Part shown: in pieces, positions 35,001 to 45,179 of the stretch
Layout: the number at the start of each line of letters is the position of its first letter
Position numbering within the stretch: the stretch's first letter is position 1
Assembly (NCBI RefSeq): GCF_010389155.1
Contig: NC_057765.1
Span: forward strand, 7,502,001-7,566,000
From: Erigeron canadensis
Taxonomy: Eukaryota; Streptophyta; Magnoliopsida; Asterales; Asteraceae
DNA: 64,000 nt
Direction: 5' to 3'
The notes under the pieces: generated by a model
Databases searched by the model: none
Seen by the model: only the letters and a program-made list of their open reading frames with translations
Told to the model about the DNA's origin: nothing
Position numbers and translations under genes: made by a program

Positions 35001-38000
35001 GGCCAGGCACATTGTCTACTCTAAGTGGGAAAACTTTCGAAGCATCAGCATCTTGGAAGATGTTGGTAATAAATCAACAGAACAATTGCATGAGCTACAA
35101 CAGAAACTTCTTAGAGATATCTTACAGGGCAAGAAGAGAAAAATCCCTAGTATTTGGCAAGGTACGTGTAAGATTGAAAATGCCCTAAAAACAGAGAAGG
35201 CAATCATTGTTCTTGATAACATTGTTGAACCAGGCCACTTGTTTCTCTTACTTGGAGCTGGAACTGAAACACAATGTAAGATTATAATAACAACAAGGGA
35301 AAGAAATCCACAATGGTTTGATCAGTCTACTTCTTGGAGGTGTCAAGACCTCGAAATGAAATCCCTTGATATGAATGATTCATTAGAGCTGTTAAGTCTT
35401 CATGCTTTTGGATCCAAAGCTCTAATTGAAGGTTATGACCATCTTGTAGAGAAAGCACTACAGTATTGTGAAGGAAATCCACTTGCTCTTGAAGTATTGG
35501 GTTCCTCCCTATCTCAGAATAACAAGCAACTCTGGGAAAGTAGATTAAATTCGTTTGAAACAGAGCTTCATGCTAGAATTCATTGTGTACTCATAGGGAG
35601 CTACGAGTCATTGCCACTTGACTGTGACCGAGAGTTGTTTTTGCATATTGCTTGTTTCTTTGTTGGCAAAGACATGGATTATGTAGCGAAGATATTAGAG
35701 CCTGATTACTCGGCTTTGTCTGGAATAGAAACCCTCTTTAAAAGATGCCTCCTTTCCGTTTCACAAGACAAAAAACTGATGATGCACCGAATGTTTCAAG
35801 AAATGGCAAAAACAATTGTCTATAAAGAATCACCCAAAAACCCTGCGAAGCGTAGCAGAGTTTGGAGAGATAAGGAGTCTTACGATATATTGCTGGAAGG
35901 AAAGGTATGATCAGATATTATTGCAGCTATGCTAAGATATTAACTGCAACTTATTCATATCTTCTTACTTCTTAGTTTGATCTGTACTTTTATACGTGTT
36001 TATCATCTTTCTATTTAGGGTTCAAAAAAAGTCGAAGGTCTGGCTCTTGACATAAAGCTGCTAAATCAAGGAAAAGAGTCGTATGAGTATGAGGTAATGC
36101 TCAAGATTTATGAAGCTTTTCCAAGCGTTAATGACAGACATACAAGTTTTACACATTTGTTTGATCAACATATAAGTGATATTTACACGATAACTGGCCT
36201 AGCATCATATTCTTTAATGTTAATATTGCAGTCATCAGACCTAACCACAGAGTCATTTGAGAAGATGGACAAATTAAAATTGCTCCAGCTAAACTGTGTG
36301 AATCTCACTGGACCCTACATGAATTTTTCAAAACAGTTAAGATGGCTCTGCTGGGCTGGATACAGTTTAAGAGCCATACCCTCTGACTTGTGCATGAAAA
36401 ACTTGGTGGCTATAGATATGAGCTATAGCTGCTTGGAAGAATTTGAGCCGCCCATGGTAGGAACTCAATATCCTCTTTTTTTGTGTACTTGTCCCTTGAT
36501 TTTTCATGGATGTATATTTTGCAATAATTCATATTACTTTGGAAACAGCATCTTCATTCACTCAAGATTTTGAATCTTAGAAGCTCAAAGTATCTACGGG
36601 AAATCCACAATATCTATCGACTCCGTAATCTAGAGATTTTAATTCTCTGGGATTGTACAAGTCTGACTCACGTAACTGCCCTTGGAGGTCTTACTTGTCT
36701 TGCCATATTGAATATAACAGGGTGTGAAAAGCTGTGCACAAGAGGGCAAACAAGTTTATTGGTAAGTCAAGAAGGATCATCTCTTCATGCCATAAAAAGT
36801 ACTCAGCAACCTTCTTTTCTTTTGCCACAGTCATTAGAGCGGTTATTTTCTTCTTCATGCAATCTTAGTGACACGGATTATCTACTTCTTACTTTCAACG
36901 ACCAACCGCATTTGATATACTTGAATCTAGTCAATGGTCTGTTTACATTCCTGCCTAGTTACAATTATCTTAAACGTCTTCGGGTCCTTGACGTCAGTGG
37001 TTGCAATGATCTTAAAGAGCTGCGATGTCTACCGAGTACACTTGCAGAATTGTACATTTATTACTGTAATTCATTGAATATAGTTACTTTTGAGTCGCAT
37101 CGATTCACATTGCAAGAATTTGGCTATGAAGGTTGTGTCAATTTGTGTGAAGTTGAAGGCCTTTTCAAATTGATGCCGGTAAACAAGCTTGAAGAATCTG
37201 ATTTGAAGTACATGTCCTGGCTCAAGGAATATCAAGATCTTCAGGTGTGCTTGGTTGGAGATGTCAAGCTTACCAAAGGCAGGAGTCCATGTGTCCAGGT
37301 TCGCCTTTTAATATATATATATACAGTTTTAGCTTACTGTCCGAACTATCTTAAAGTGCGAAGAGATACGACACTTTATGTCAGAGTGTAACTAAGATGT
37401 ATGTGTACATGCATTCTAAGATGCATATAAGTAATACATCTTAGTTACCATTGACACACATCTTAACTTCATCCCCACCTATCCACCATCCATGAAGGAG
37501 CCATGACGCAACCCGTACCTTATCCAACTACCACCAATCCACCATATCTGGAGCGCCGCACATCAAATCAAAACCATATCCAAATCAGTTCAGCCCCCAA
37601 CACTTTGAAGGCTACGCTCTATAAGGGTGAAGCTCCATGAACGGACTACGTCCGTACGGTATCACAGTATAAGATGATGACGGCAGCAGTGGTGGGGTGG
37701 GGGGAGGCCGAGGGTGGTAGGGAAGAAGCAGGATGGGTAAAAAATGAAAAATGTAACAACCCCGCATTCTCCACACGTTAAGACACTTTCCTACCATAAC
37801 CTCCCCTATATATATATATATAGGGAAATGTTATTTAGAGTGCACCTTATTTAGAGTCCAAAAAGGGTCCATTGATTTTCTTCCATCTCCTGAAATTCCA
37901 ACCACCTCCTACCACCACCACCATCATCTCCGACCACTACCATGATTTTCCGGCGACGGCGACCACCGCCACCACGACTTACACACGTGTAAGTTAACTT

Positions 38001-38151
38001 ACAATGTGTAAGTCACCACCACCACGACTTATCGAACCTGATTCTCGCCGGAAAAGTCACCGGAGAAGATGGACGGTCTTACACATGTGTAAGTTAACTT
38101 ATACATGTGTAAGTTATATGGACCCTTTTTGGACTCTAGATAACCTGCCCC

Positions 38152-38188
<37 letters not shown>

Positions 38189-40849
38189 GAAAGTTATTTG
38201 TAGTACATGTACTTTTTATAGTACATGTGTAACTAGATGTGTAACTTAACTTACACACTTCTTTCTTCTTCCTTCCATCTCCGACCACCACCACCATGAT
38301 CCTCCGGTGATGGCGACCATCTCCGGCGAAACTTACACATGTGTAACTAACTTACACATGTGTAAGTACAACTTTTTTTTAGCATTTTAGCGTTTAAAAT
38401 TTCTAGGTTTTTTCCTTCGCAAGACAACCACCATCAGCCACCGTCATCTCCGACCACCCAGCGACGGCCGGCGCCGGCAGCAAGGGCGGAGCCCGTACTG
38501 TAGCACACCGCCACCATTTCTTGGATCGCCGCCCATCAAATCCATACGATTCCCATATGCGTCCCTTGACGGTTAAGTTTAGAACGGATAAGGGCCTCTG
38601 GCCCGTACCGTAAACACCCGAAAACGAACCTGATTCTCGCTGGAAAGTTAACTTACACATGCGTAAGTTGTACTTACACAAGTTTCGCCGGAGATGGTCG
38701 CCGTCACCGGAGTATCATGGTGGTGGTCGGAGATGATCATGGTGGTGGTCGGAGATGGAAGGAAGAAGGAAGAAGAAGTGTGTAAGTTAAGTTACATATG
38801 TTACACATGTACTATAAAAAGTACATGTACTACAAATAACCCACCCCTATATATATATATATATATATATGAGGTTATCACTCATCTAAGCTTAAATGAA
38901 GAACCTCTCACATACTAATATTTTAATATTTATTAAACAGTAAATAAATACTTTAAGCCCCATGATATTTATTGAATAAAAATTCAATATGCGAAGAATG
39001 TCCAATTGAAGCTTAGATGACGGATTGCTGGTTTGGTAGGCGTGACACTCACACACTGTATGGAGTAATATAAGGATGAGAGAGTTCGACTCAGAATGTT
39101 CCTTTTAATATGAAAAAGGGTACACAACAAAGAAAAATACAGATCCTATTTATACAGTAAAAAAAAAAACTAACTCAATATCCCCATGATCTCTTTGCAC
39201 TTACGTCCTAATTACCTGATCAACATATTGACCAATTCAAACTAACTAAAATCAAGTTAATAAAACAACTAAATAAACATATGCATTATAGAATTCCAGC
39301 CGCAAGTTTTAAGCCAAATCTGGCCCATATCCAAAACCCACAGCACGTGAATTCAGACCCGTCTGCCCAGTAAACGAACCGTTAGGGACAACCCCATATT
39401 CACTTCCCTATATAAAATATATTTTAACCCGTGCATAAATTCCCACATGACTGACTGGAATCCTGTTCTTCTGTGGCACAGATGTTATACGAATTTAATA
39501 TAATGAGCACATCTCTACCAAAAATAAAGAATCTAAACATGATGACTGATACTGATTACATGTATACATCTCAATCGACATTATTGTCTTTTGACGTGCC
39601 TGCGTGCCCCGAGCACAGGAGGCTTGAAGGATTAATCATAACTTTTCAGTATACAGCACACGGTGAAGATTGGGTATGGTTTGCTAAAATTAGTACTTCC
39701 AGTGGTGTTAACTTGATGTACAACCCCAGAGTCTTTGGCAAACCTGATGAAGTTGGTATGTGGTCAAGCTATTGGCCAATTGGAAAAGCGTTAAATATTG
39801 AAGAGACAGTTATTGTGTCAATCATTGTGATCAAGGGTCTTCTGGATATACATTGGTGTGGTGCAAACCTTGTGTACACTGATGAAGGAGCAAATGAATC
39901 TTTGCAAGTAAACCAAGAATGTGTAGCAATTCTTGGAGATGATTTTTCTGAATTTCAACTTAGCACAGGGGCTTACTATCTTTGTCGCCGTGATTTCTTT
40001 GAGTTAATGGAAGCCGGAAAACTCACTCCTGATTGGTTCAGGATTTTGGTTGATAACAATATCAACTATATAGGTATGTACTTACTGCTAAGCTAATGTT
40101 GGGCGTTTTCATTGCATTTAAGCTTTGATAAGGAGAAAGTTTACAATTGTAACAGAGGTAGGAGGATGGAGAATGACTGGTAAACCAGGGCACCCGTACC
40201 AATCATATACAGAATTGAAGACCATTAGATGCATCATGTATGGTCCTGAAATGGTACGCCTTCTTTGTAATATTCCTTCCTTTACATGGATCGATTATCT
40301 GAATACCAGGAAAGGCTAGGTAGAATTATTCTACATTTTTTATTTAATATCTCCATATCTAATCACTTTGCAGTTTTCATTGATACATCACTGTTCATGT
40401 TTGATAGAAAAAAGAAAAAAAAATAATTTAATCTCTAATGTCGATTCATCATTTTTAACGTCTTTTTATGTTGGTGATTTTAGCATGTGTGATAATAATG
40501 CTTTGATAACTTCTCTCTCGTTTTTTATATAAAAACAATACAGGAGGGAATTTATAAGATTGCAGAGTTATCGAAATCATCTCTTGTTGATAAAACTATG
40601 GAGTCCACATCTGAACTTAATAAAGCAATACCAATGGTAATTGATTATGTGAGTATATAGATTTAGTTGAGAAAAGGAAACAGTTTAACCTTTCTTTGTG
40701 TAAGATTATAGCTCCTTCCATTCATTCCAAAACTTTACAATCCACAGGATATATCAGTGGCGTCTACGACAAGCTCACTATTTGACACAATTGAATGTTC
40801 AGGTTCAGTATCTGACTGGAGCACATCGTCTACACTGGTAATCTAATAT
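26023..40849 (+). CDS. TIR-NB-LRR-C-JID immune receptor (TNL)
   Basis: Exons are 26023-26495 (TIR), 34812-35904 (NB-ARC), 36019-36093, 36232-36456, 36549-37298 (LRR), 39482-40073 (C-JID), 40156-40253, 40544-40636 and 40748-40849; they total 3501 bases and 1166 codons, all in phase. The TIR (residues 15-155) has Y-D-V-F-L-S-F-R-G-E and the NADase glutamate in W-C-L-D-E-L (E89). The NB-ARC has the P-loop G-M-G-G-I-G-K-T-T (212-220), kinase-2 I-V-L-D-N (second Asp replaced), I-I-I-T-T-R, G-N-P-L-A and M-H-R in place of MHD (482-484). The LRR region is short. The jelly-roll C-JID follows (L-L-Y/M-L-Y-E start, C-G-A-N-L-V-Y). TNLs are intracellular pathogen sensors acting through TIR NAD-cleaving activity. 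Intron 1 is 8316 bases and transposon-filled. The frame is intact, but the altered motifs and short LRR raise doubt about normal function. The last exon could instead splice into the Dof exon at 41365. Confidence 0.85.
26715..26923. mobile_element. PIF/Harbinger-type MITE in TNL intron 1
   Basis: The ends GGGGTGTTTGGTA and TACCAAACATCC form an inverted repeat, and the interior AATGGAAA / TTTCCATT words also fold back. TTA occurs near both flanks (26711-26713 and 26922-26924), compatible with the three-base target of this superfamily. No ORF is present. Confidence 0.65.
26924..28285. other. TNL intron 1 sequence without a supported gene
   Basis: The stretch 27200-28280 is less AT-rich than the rest of the intron and has a 118-codon frame on the minus strand (27745-28101). 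I recognise no domain in it, and no splice pattern or neighbours support it. It may be an old gene or transposon fragment. Confidence 0.4.
28286..28752. mobile_element. MITE-like repeat, same family as 16381
   Basis: The left end GGGTGAGCAAAAACC and the right end CCGAACCGTACTCC carry AAACCGAAA words in opposite orientation around an AT-rich centre with (AT)n at 28429. The right end is the inverse of the left end at 16381, so the two copies are the same family in opposite orientation. Confidence 0.6.
28753..29203. other. AT-rich TNL intron 1 sequence
   Basis: Nothing beyond AT-rich sequence is seen here. Short frames at 28705-29024 are not supported. Confidence 0.5.
30525..31286 (+). pseudogene. 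Copia gag with CCHC zinc knuckle, broken
   Basis: ATG 30525 opens I-E-K-F-N-G-K-N-F-G-W-W-K, the usual start of a copia gag (UBN2-like) domain. An in-frame TAA at 30816-30818 interrupts it, and the same frame resumes with I-R-D-L-V-N-T-R-M. After TAA 31164-31166 the knuckle C-W-N-C-K-E-V-G-H-F-R-N-Q-C (CX2CX4HX4C) continues in another frame (from about 31166) to 31294. One stop and at least one frameshift make it non-functional as read. Confidence 0.85.
31321..31680 (+). pseudogene. Copia aspartic protease fragment
   Basis: The frame carries W-V-M-D-S-G-A-S-F-H-A-T, the D-S-G active site of copia proteases, followed by the usual V-x-V-I-P-S-L-K-K-S-L-I-S-V-G-Q-L segment. It stops at 31680, and instead of GAG-pre-integrase and integrase there are about 520 bases of unassigned interior before the 3' LTR. 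It is out of frame with the gag. Confidence 0.8.
33424..34811. other. 3' part of TNL intron 1
   Basis: This is AT-rich intron sequence with poly-T runs. No gene or clear transposon end is seen. The acceptor is TTTTGATGCAG at 34801-34811, followed by the NB-ARC exon. Confidence 0.6.
36094..36231 (+). other. Optional in-frame intron of the TNL
   Basis: Donor GAG|GTAATG and acceptor ATTGCAG|TCATCA bound 138 bases (46 codons) with no stop in the reading frame. Splicing joins Y-E-Y-E to S-S-D-L-T-T-E-S-F, the usual start of the TNL leucine-rich region. Retention would add 46 residues without shifting the frame. Confidence 0.6.
37830..38143. mobile_element. MITE with TTATTTAGAGTCC-type ends
   Basis: Left TTTAGAGTCCAAAAAGGGTCC and right GGACCCTTTTTGGACTCTAG are inverted copies at the ends. 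The interior has repeated palindromes of the form ACTTACACATGTGTAAGT. (TA)n tracts border both sides. Confidence 0.7.
38168..38188. repeat. (GA)n microsatellite
   Basis: About ten AG units follow a TA tract between the two MITEs. Confidence 0.95.
38193..38840. mobile_element. Long-TIR MITE (Mutator-like)
   Basis: The left arm from GTTATTTGTAGTACATGTAC (38193) and the inverted right arm ending at 38840 match over roughly 170 bases with small gaps, including GGCGACCATCTCCGGCGAAA on both. Long arms with a short non-coding centre fit a Mutator-like non-autonomous element. The centre carries GC-rich CCACCGTCATCTCCGACCAC sequence that could be captured DNA. A related centre is seen near 37540-37590 (CGCCGCACATCAAATC versus CGCCGCCCATCAAATC). 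Confidence 0.75.
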
Positions 40850-41204
40850 TATGCTTGGTAGATATAACAAACACGACAAAAAATATTGCAATTATCCATA
40901 CTTCTAGTTAACTTCAACAAATTATAAAAGTTTGGCACACTATTATATGTGTAAAATTATATGGAACTAAAAGTGTGTAAAAATTTATTCACACTAAAAA
41001 TATGAATTGTTAAAAATCCACAATTTTAAGTGTGGACTTTCATATTTACTTTTTAGTGTGGACAAAAGTGGCGTGACAAATTAAATATGAAAGTCTACAC
41101 CTAAAATTATGGACTCTAAAACTTCACACTTTTTGGTGTGGAAAAATTTGTTAAAAAAACCTTATACGATTTGATTATTAAAATAAGTACATTTTCATAT
41201 AATA

Positions 41205-41310
41205 ATCAACTAGAGAGATACCCGCACAATGCGGTGAAAATGTCGTGGCGACGAATGGTTGTGGGGGTGGCAGGTGGTGGCAGCGGCGGCATTGAGTAGT
41301 GTATCTCCTT
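41205..41310. mobile_element. Helitron-like fragment upstream of the Dof exon
   Basis: CTAGAGAGATACCCGCACAATGCGG at the start, followed by GTCGTGGCGACGAATGG and GGTGG repeats, resembles the fragment at 60378-60605 (CTAGAGGGGTACCCACACAATG) and the start of the units at 53484 and 53936. I associate this motif with plant non-autonomous Helitrons. Only the end region is recognisable. Confidence 0.45.
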
Positions 41311-41364
41311 TCTTTGTCTTTTTTATAATATAATTTTATTTCATGTTTTGAGTTGTTTTTTCAG

Positions 41365-42165
41365 ATTCAACAATCAGGAGGTGTCGGTGGTGGTATCTGT
41401 AAAAACCCTAGTTTTTCACCCCCGCCGCCTCCTTCACAGCCTGGCGATGGAGGTGGAGGTGGAGGTGGAGGCGGTGGGGGTGGAGAAGGATCAATTAGAC
41501 CTGGATCAATGGTAGATCGAGCTAGGTTAGCCAACCTACCCTTGCCAGAGCCAGGTCTAAATTGTCCACGTTGCGATTCAACCAACACGAAATTCTGCTT
41601 CTTCAACAACTATAGCCTCACACAGCCTCGACACTTTTGCAAGACGTGTAGACGATACTGGACTAGAGGAGGTGCTCTAAGAAATGTTCCGGTTGGAGGA
41701 GGCTGTAGAAGATACAAAAGAAGTAGCAAAAGTAGAAGCTCAAAATCTCCAAACCGTTCGGGGCCTAAATCACCAGGTGCAAGTCTTCCAAGTAGTAACT
41801 CAGAAAATATGACAAGTTCACAACTCTCACATCCACCTTCACTTCACTTGCCTTTCATGAGTTCTCTTAACCAATATGGAGGTGTTGGGGGTAACCTTAG
41901 CTCAAGTGCTATTTCCGATTTTCAACCTCAAATAGGAAATAGTAGCTCAAGTGCCAACAATTTTAACAATATTCTATCAATTGGAGGAGGTGAGAATTGG
42001 AGACTATCTTTCTTGCCTGGATTTGAAGTACCAAACAATACTAATAATCTATTTAACTATCAAAATGGAAGTGTCACTGGAACACAACCCTCTCCAATGG
42101 TTGGTGGAGACATGACATTGAAGAACAATCCTGGAACCGATAACACCCAGATCTATCCCCAGTGA
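41365..42165 (+). pseudogene. Dof zinc-finger transcription factor, second exon only
   Basis: The acceptor TTTTTTCAG (41364) opens a 267-codon frame with a poly-Gly/Pro stretch, then the complete Dof finger: [40 protein letters not shown]. Dof proteins bind AAAG-core promoter sites in the nucleus. In genes of this subgroup a short first exon supplies the start; none is visible upstream, and the first in-frame ATG is just before the finger. The C-terminus is damaged: the conserved tail (V-K-V-E-D, L-N-L-S-R-K-F-L-G-M-L-G, P-W-A-G-Y-T) continues in another frame after 42160 with further stops. The upstream neighbour is the TNL last exon, in matching phase 0. It is a pseudogene or part of a fusion. 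Confidence 0.85.
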
Positions 42166-42310
42166 AGGTGGAAGACGATTGAGCCTTGAATTTATCAAGA
42201 AAATTTTTGGGTATGTTAGGAAATTACAATCAACAACCATGGGCTGGATATACGTAGTCAGAATTTCCTGGTGTTAGCACTAATAATTTACTCCCACTAC
42301 ACACTTCTTA
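42166..42310 (+). pseudogene. Frameshifted Dof C-terminal tail
   Basis: In the frame one base off from the main exon, V-K-V-E-D-D, stop, A-L-N-L-S-R-K-F-L-G-M-L-G-N-Y then P-W-A-G-Y-T, stop, S-E-F-P-G-V-S-T-N-N-L-L-P can be read. This is the expected end of a Dof protein, disabled by one frameshift and two stops. Confidence 0.75.
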
Positions 42311-43437
42311 TAATCTTCGGATTAGGGGGAATTGCATATTGAAGAGTATGATTGTTTTATGATATATATATGGCTCAAGGATTTTCAAACCCTTGCTAAT
42401 TACTAGCTTGAATGTATGATAGTCGGTTAATTAAGATTCCAAGTCTCAACGGTTTGATCGCTGAAGAACTGCCGGAGAATCTATGGTAGGTATAAATTAT
42501 ATATGTTTAAGTGAAATGTGATGATATTATAAATGTTGGTTAATTCTATTAATGTTTGTAAGAGCTGATTTGTACTTAGAAATTAAGTGTTTCACCAGCT
42601 GCAAGTGTGTAAGTGTGTGCAATTATCTTGAGTAATTAAGCTATGTATCTATTACTGAAGATGATCAACTGATTTTTCCATGGACATTCATTTCTCACGT
42701 TAAATTTGTTCCATTATCTTATTCAGCTTCAATTCGAAAGTGTCATCTTACATTGTGTTCGTGTTTTGACCATTTATAATTATCAAGAATGATACCTTAA
42801 TTTGTGACTATAAGTTTAGCCTATGTAGACATATGCTTAGAACTGATGCATTTCAATTACAAAACAATGTATTTGATGGCTGACTTTGGTTAATTTATGA
42901 AGCCACATTTTTGAAAGGCTCAGTTTTTCGTTGAGAATGAGTTTTTCGTTTATGCAGCCACGTGTGTTCTTCACAACATTTGTTGGTTTAGGGGATGTAT
43001 TAATTACTGCTTTCTAGACAACGTACAAATAGGTCTGGCAACGAATCAGATATTATCCAAATCTGATCCAATACATTTATATTATTACCCTTTATTAACA
43101 CAAATGGAAATAAACAGTGAAGTTTTGTCCTTAACAGTGAAATTTTGTCCTTTTATGTGACTATCCCATAATGTATATGTATTTGTTACAGCAACCTTTT
43201 AGATCATTTGTAACTATTCATTTTTTTATCTACATTTTTTCTTGCCACCTCACTGTCACCTACTCATCTCTTTCACTTTTTATTTTCTCCCTTAACCATT
43301 CACCTACCATTTGAACCTCACTTTTATCTCATTAAAAACACAATAAATTTAAACTAAATATAACATATTTCATTATAAATAAAACTACATTAAATTAAAA
43401 CCTCATTAATTAAAAAAAAAGACATAAATGAAAACTA

Positions 43438-43471
<34 letters not shown>

Positions 43472-43884
43472 GTGTTGTTTTAAAAAAGAAAAAATAACAA
43501 TAACAAAGCTAAATTATAATATAAAGTTTAAAATAGAAAAGAAAAATATAACAAAAAAACTATTTCTCCAAATTCTAAATATCTTTCTTGTCCATCTATG
43601 ATTAATTTAATAAAATAAAATAACACACATGAAGTAATAATGATAACCTACAGGTGGGGGAATATTGCTAAAACACAAATAAAACAAGAAAGTGCAGAAG
43701 AAAACCATTACTTTCACCTCGGTGAAGTGATTCGCCGACTCATGTGATCACCGACCTTTCACCCTCAGTTCCGTAACAATTCACCGAATGAATCATCTTT
43801 CTTCACCTATGGTGTTAACCTACCCTTACAAATGGTCTTAACACAAACAGTGGAAGAGTTGGTCAACAGTACAACTTTGTAACA
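42311..43884. other. AT-rich intergenic DNA
   Basis: No gene is seen. An (AAT)n microsatellite lies at about 43438-43469. A GC-richer patch at 43720-43810 has repeated CACCG/CGGTGAA words but no coding potential. CAAGGATTTTCAAACCCTTG at 42373-42392 can form a short hairpin followed by CTAG, a weak resemblance to a Helitron 3' end. Confidence 0.45.
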
Positions 43885-44297
43885 TGTTAAATATACAACT
43901 TAATTGTTTTCTAACTTAATTTGGTTAATGTAGGTAAGTTAAGGTACCAGAAGTGTCATTAAGCAGAAGAAGGAAACTGGAGGGACTAATATGGAAGAAG
44001 AAGAAGAAGCTTAGGGAGCAGAAGAGAAAGAATGAAGCTCTTTATATATGATGTGATGGGCTGCCTAGGGATTTAACTTTCCCTGACAGCCGTTGTGTTT
44101 TCTTTACCGTTACAAAAAACCTTTTCCTTTGTTTCACCGATAATCAATCATGGATGTTAGGGTTTGTTCTAGTTTTATTATGTATTAAAACTCTTCTATT
44201 TTGATTTAATAAAGATGATTCAGCTGTTTATTTCTTTGATTATTAGTTACAATAGCTTTGTCCTTAAAATCTATTTAATGATCTCTTAGTTTCATCA
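43885..44297 (+). repeat. 5' LTR of the copia element
   Basis: The 413-base LTR contains CTTTATATATG (44038-44048), a likely TATA box, and ends at TTTCATCA next to the primer site. Confidence 0.92.
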
Positions 44298-45179
44298 TGG
44301 TATCAGAGACAGGTTAGCTATTATCTCGATTCAGACCTTGGTTTGCTTCGATTGATTTCTCATTTAATCTGTTTTTTTATTTTTTAGGGTTTATATCGAT
44401 TTGGCGTTTCTCTTTCTAGGGCTTTCTCTGAATCGATACTATTTCTTCAAAATATATATATATATATACTAATATATAGTTTATATCTTCTTTATTTCCT
44501 TCTCAATTCAAATATTACTCTTTCTAGGGTTTGTATTTGATCGATTGATTCTATTATATCTACTTTACTGGTGTATGGGACTCCTCTTATTTTTTCTTAG
44601 GAGTTGTAGTCTTGCCTCTGGTATATCTCTATCTTCTTTTGCATAAGGATTCTCTGTGTTGATCTCTTCTTTATAAAAAGTTGGTTGACCATTGTAGAGT
44701 CCATATCGGGTTGAGATCTAGGTTTTCTTTCGAATATCTTCTTCAAAAACCTCTGTTGCCTTTTACTTATACGAACACTAGAATTACTGTTGGAGACCCC
44801 ACTATAAGTGTATTTCTTCCTACCTCGTCGTAGCAAATTGCTTTGTTCTTGGAGTGCTCTGAGTACAAAGAGTTTGGCCTATAGACTTGGACCTCTCTAC
44901 TATCTGCCTTAAAGTGGTTGTTATCTTGTTGTGCTTATCTATTTATGTGTGTGTGTGTTTTATGTTTGTTTCTAGTATTCTATGCTCTTTACTTTATATC
45001 TGTTCTAACCCTGTTTTCTGGTATAAGAGAGGTACTAGGTAATACTTGTCAAGCCACTTGAGTGGTCTTGAATCTGGTTCCTTACCTGGTTTACCTTTAG
45101 GGTTCTTTCTGTTGTTTTTTGTGTTTACTTGTTCTTCTTATTCCTTTTTGTTATTTGTTTTTTGTGTTTGTCTATCATT

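Larger units (their letters stand above)
37299..39481 (+). other. Transposon-bearing intron between LRR and C-JID exons
   Basis: Donor GTCCAG|GTTCGC and acceptor GGCACAG|ATGTTA are both phase 0 and join S-P-C-V-Q to M-L-Y-E-F, as expected before a TNL C-JID. If it were not spliced, translation would stop at 37391. The intron holds the two elements listed at 37830 and 38193 and an inverted-repeat stretch at 38870-39030. Confidence 0.8.

Noticed and set aside
38403..38681. 92-codon minus-strand frame, GC-rich
   Set aside because: It lies in the centre of the long-TIR MITE and shows no domain; more likely captured or chance sequence.
41353..42165. Dof gene as an independent single-exon gene starting at 41353
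   Set aside because: The frame there begins at TTG inside the acceptor's pyrimidine tract. The first in-frame ATG is just before the finger, and the subgroup normally needs a separate first exon.
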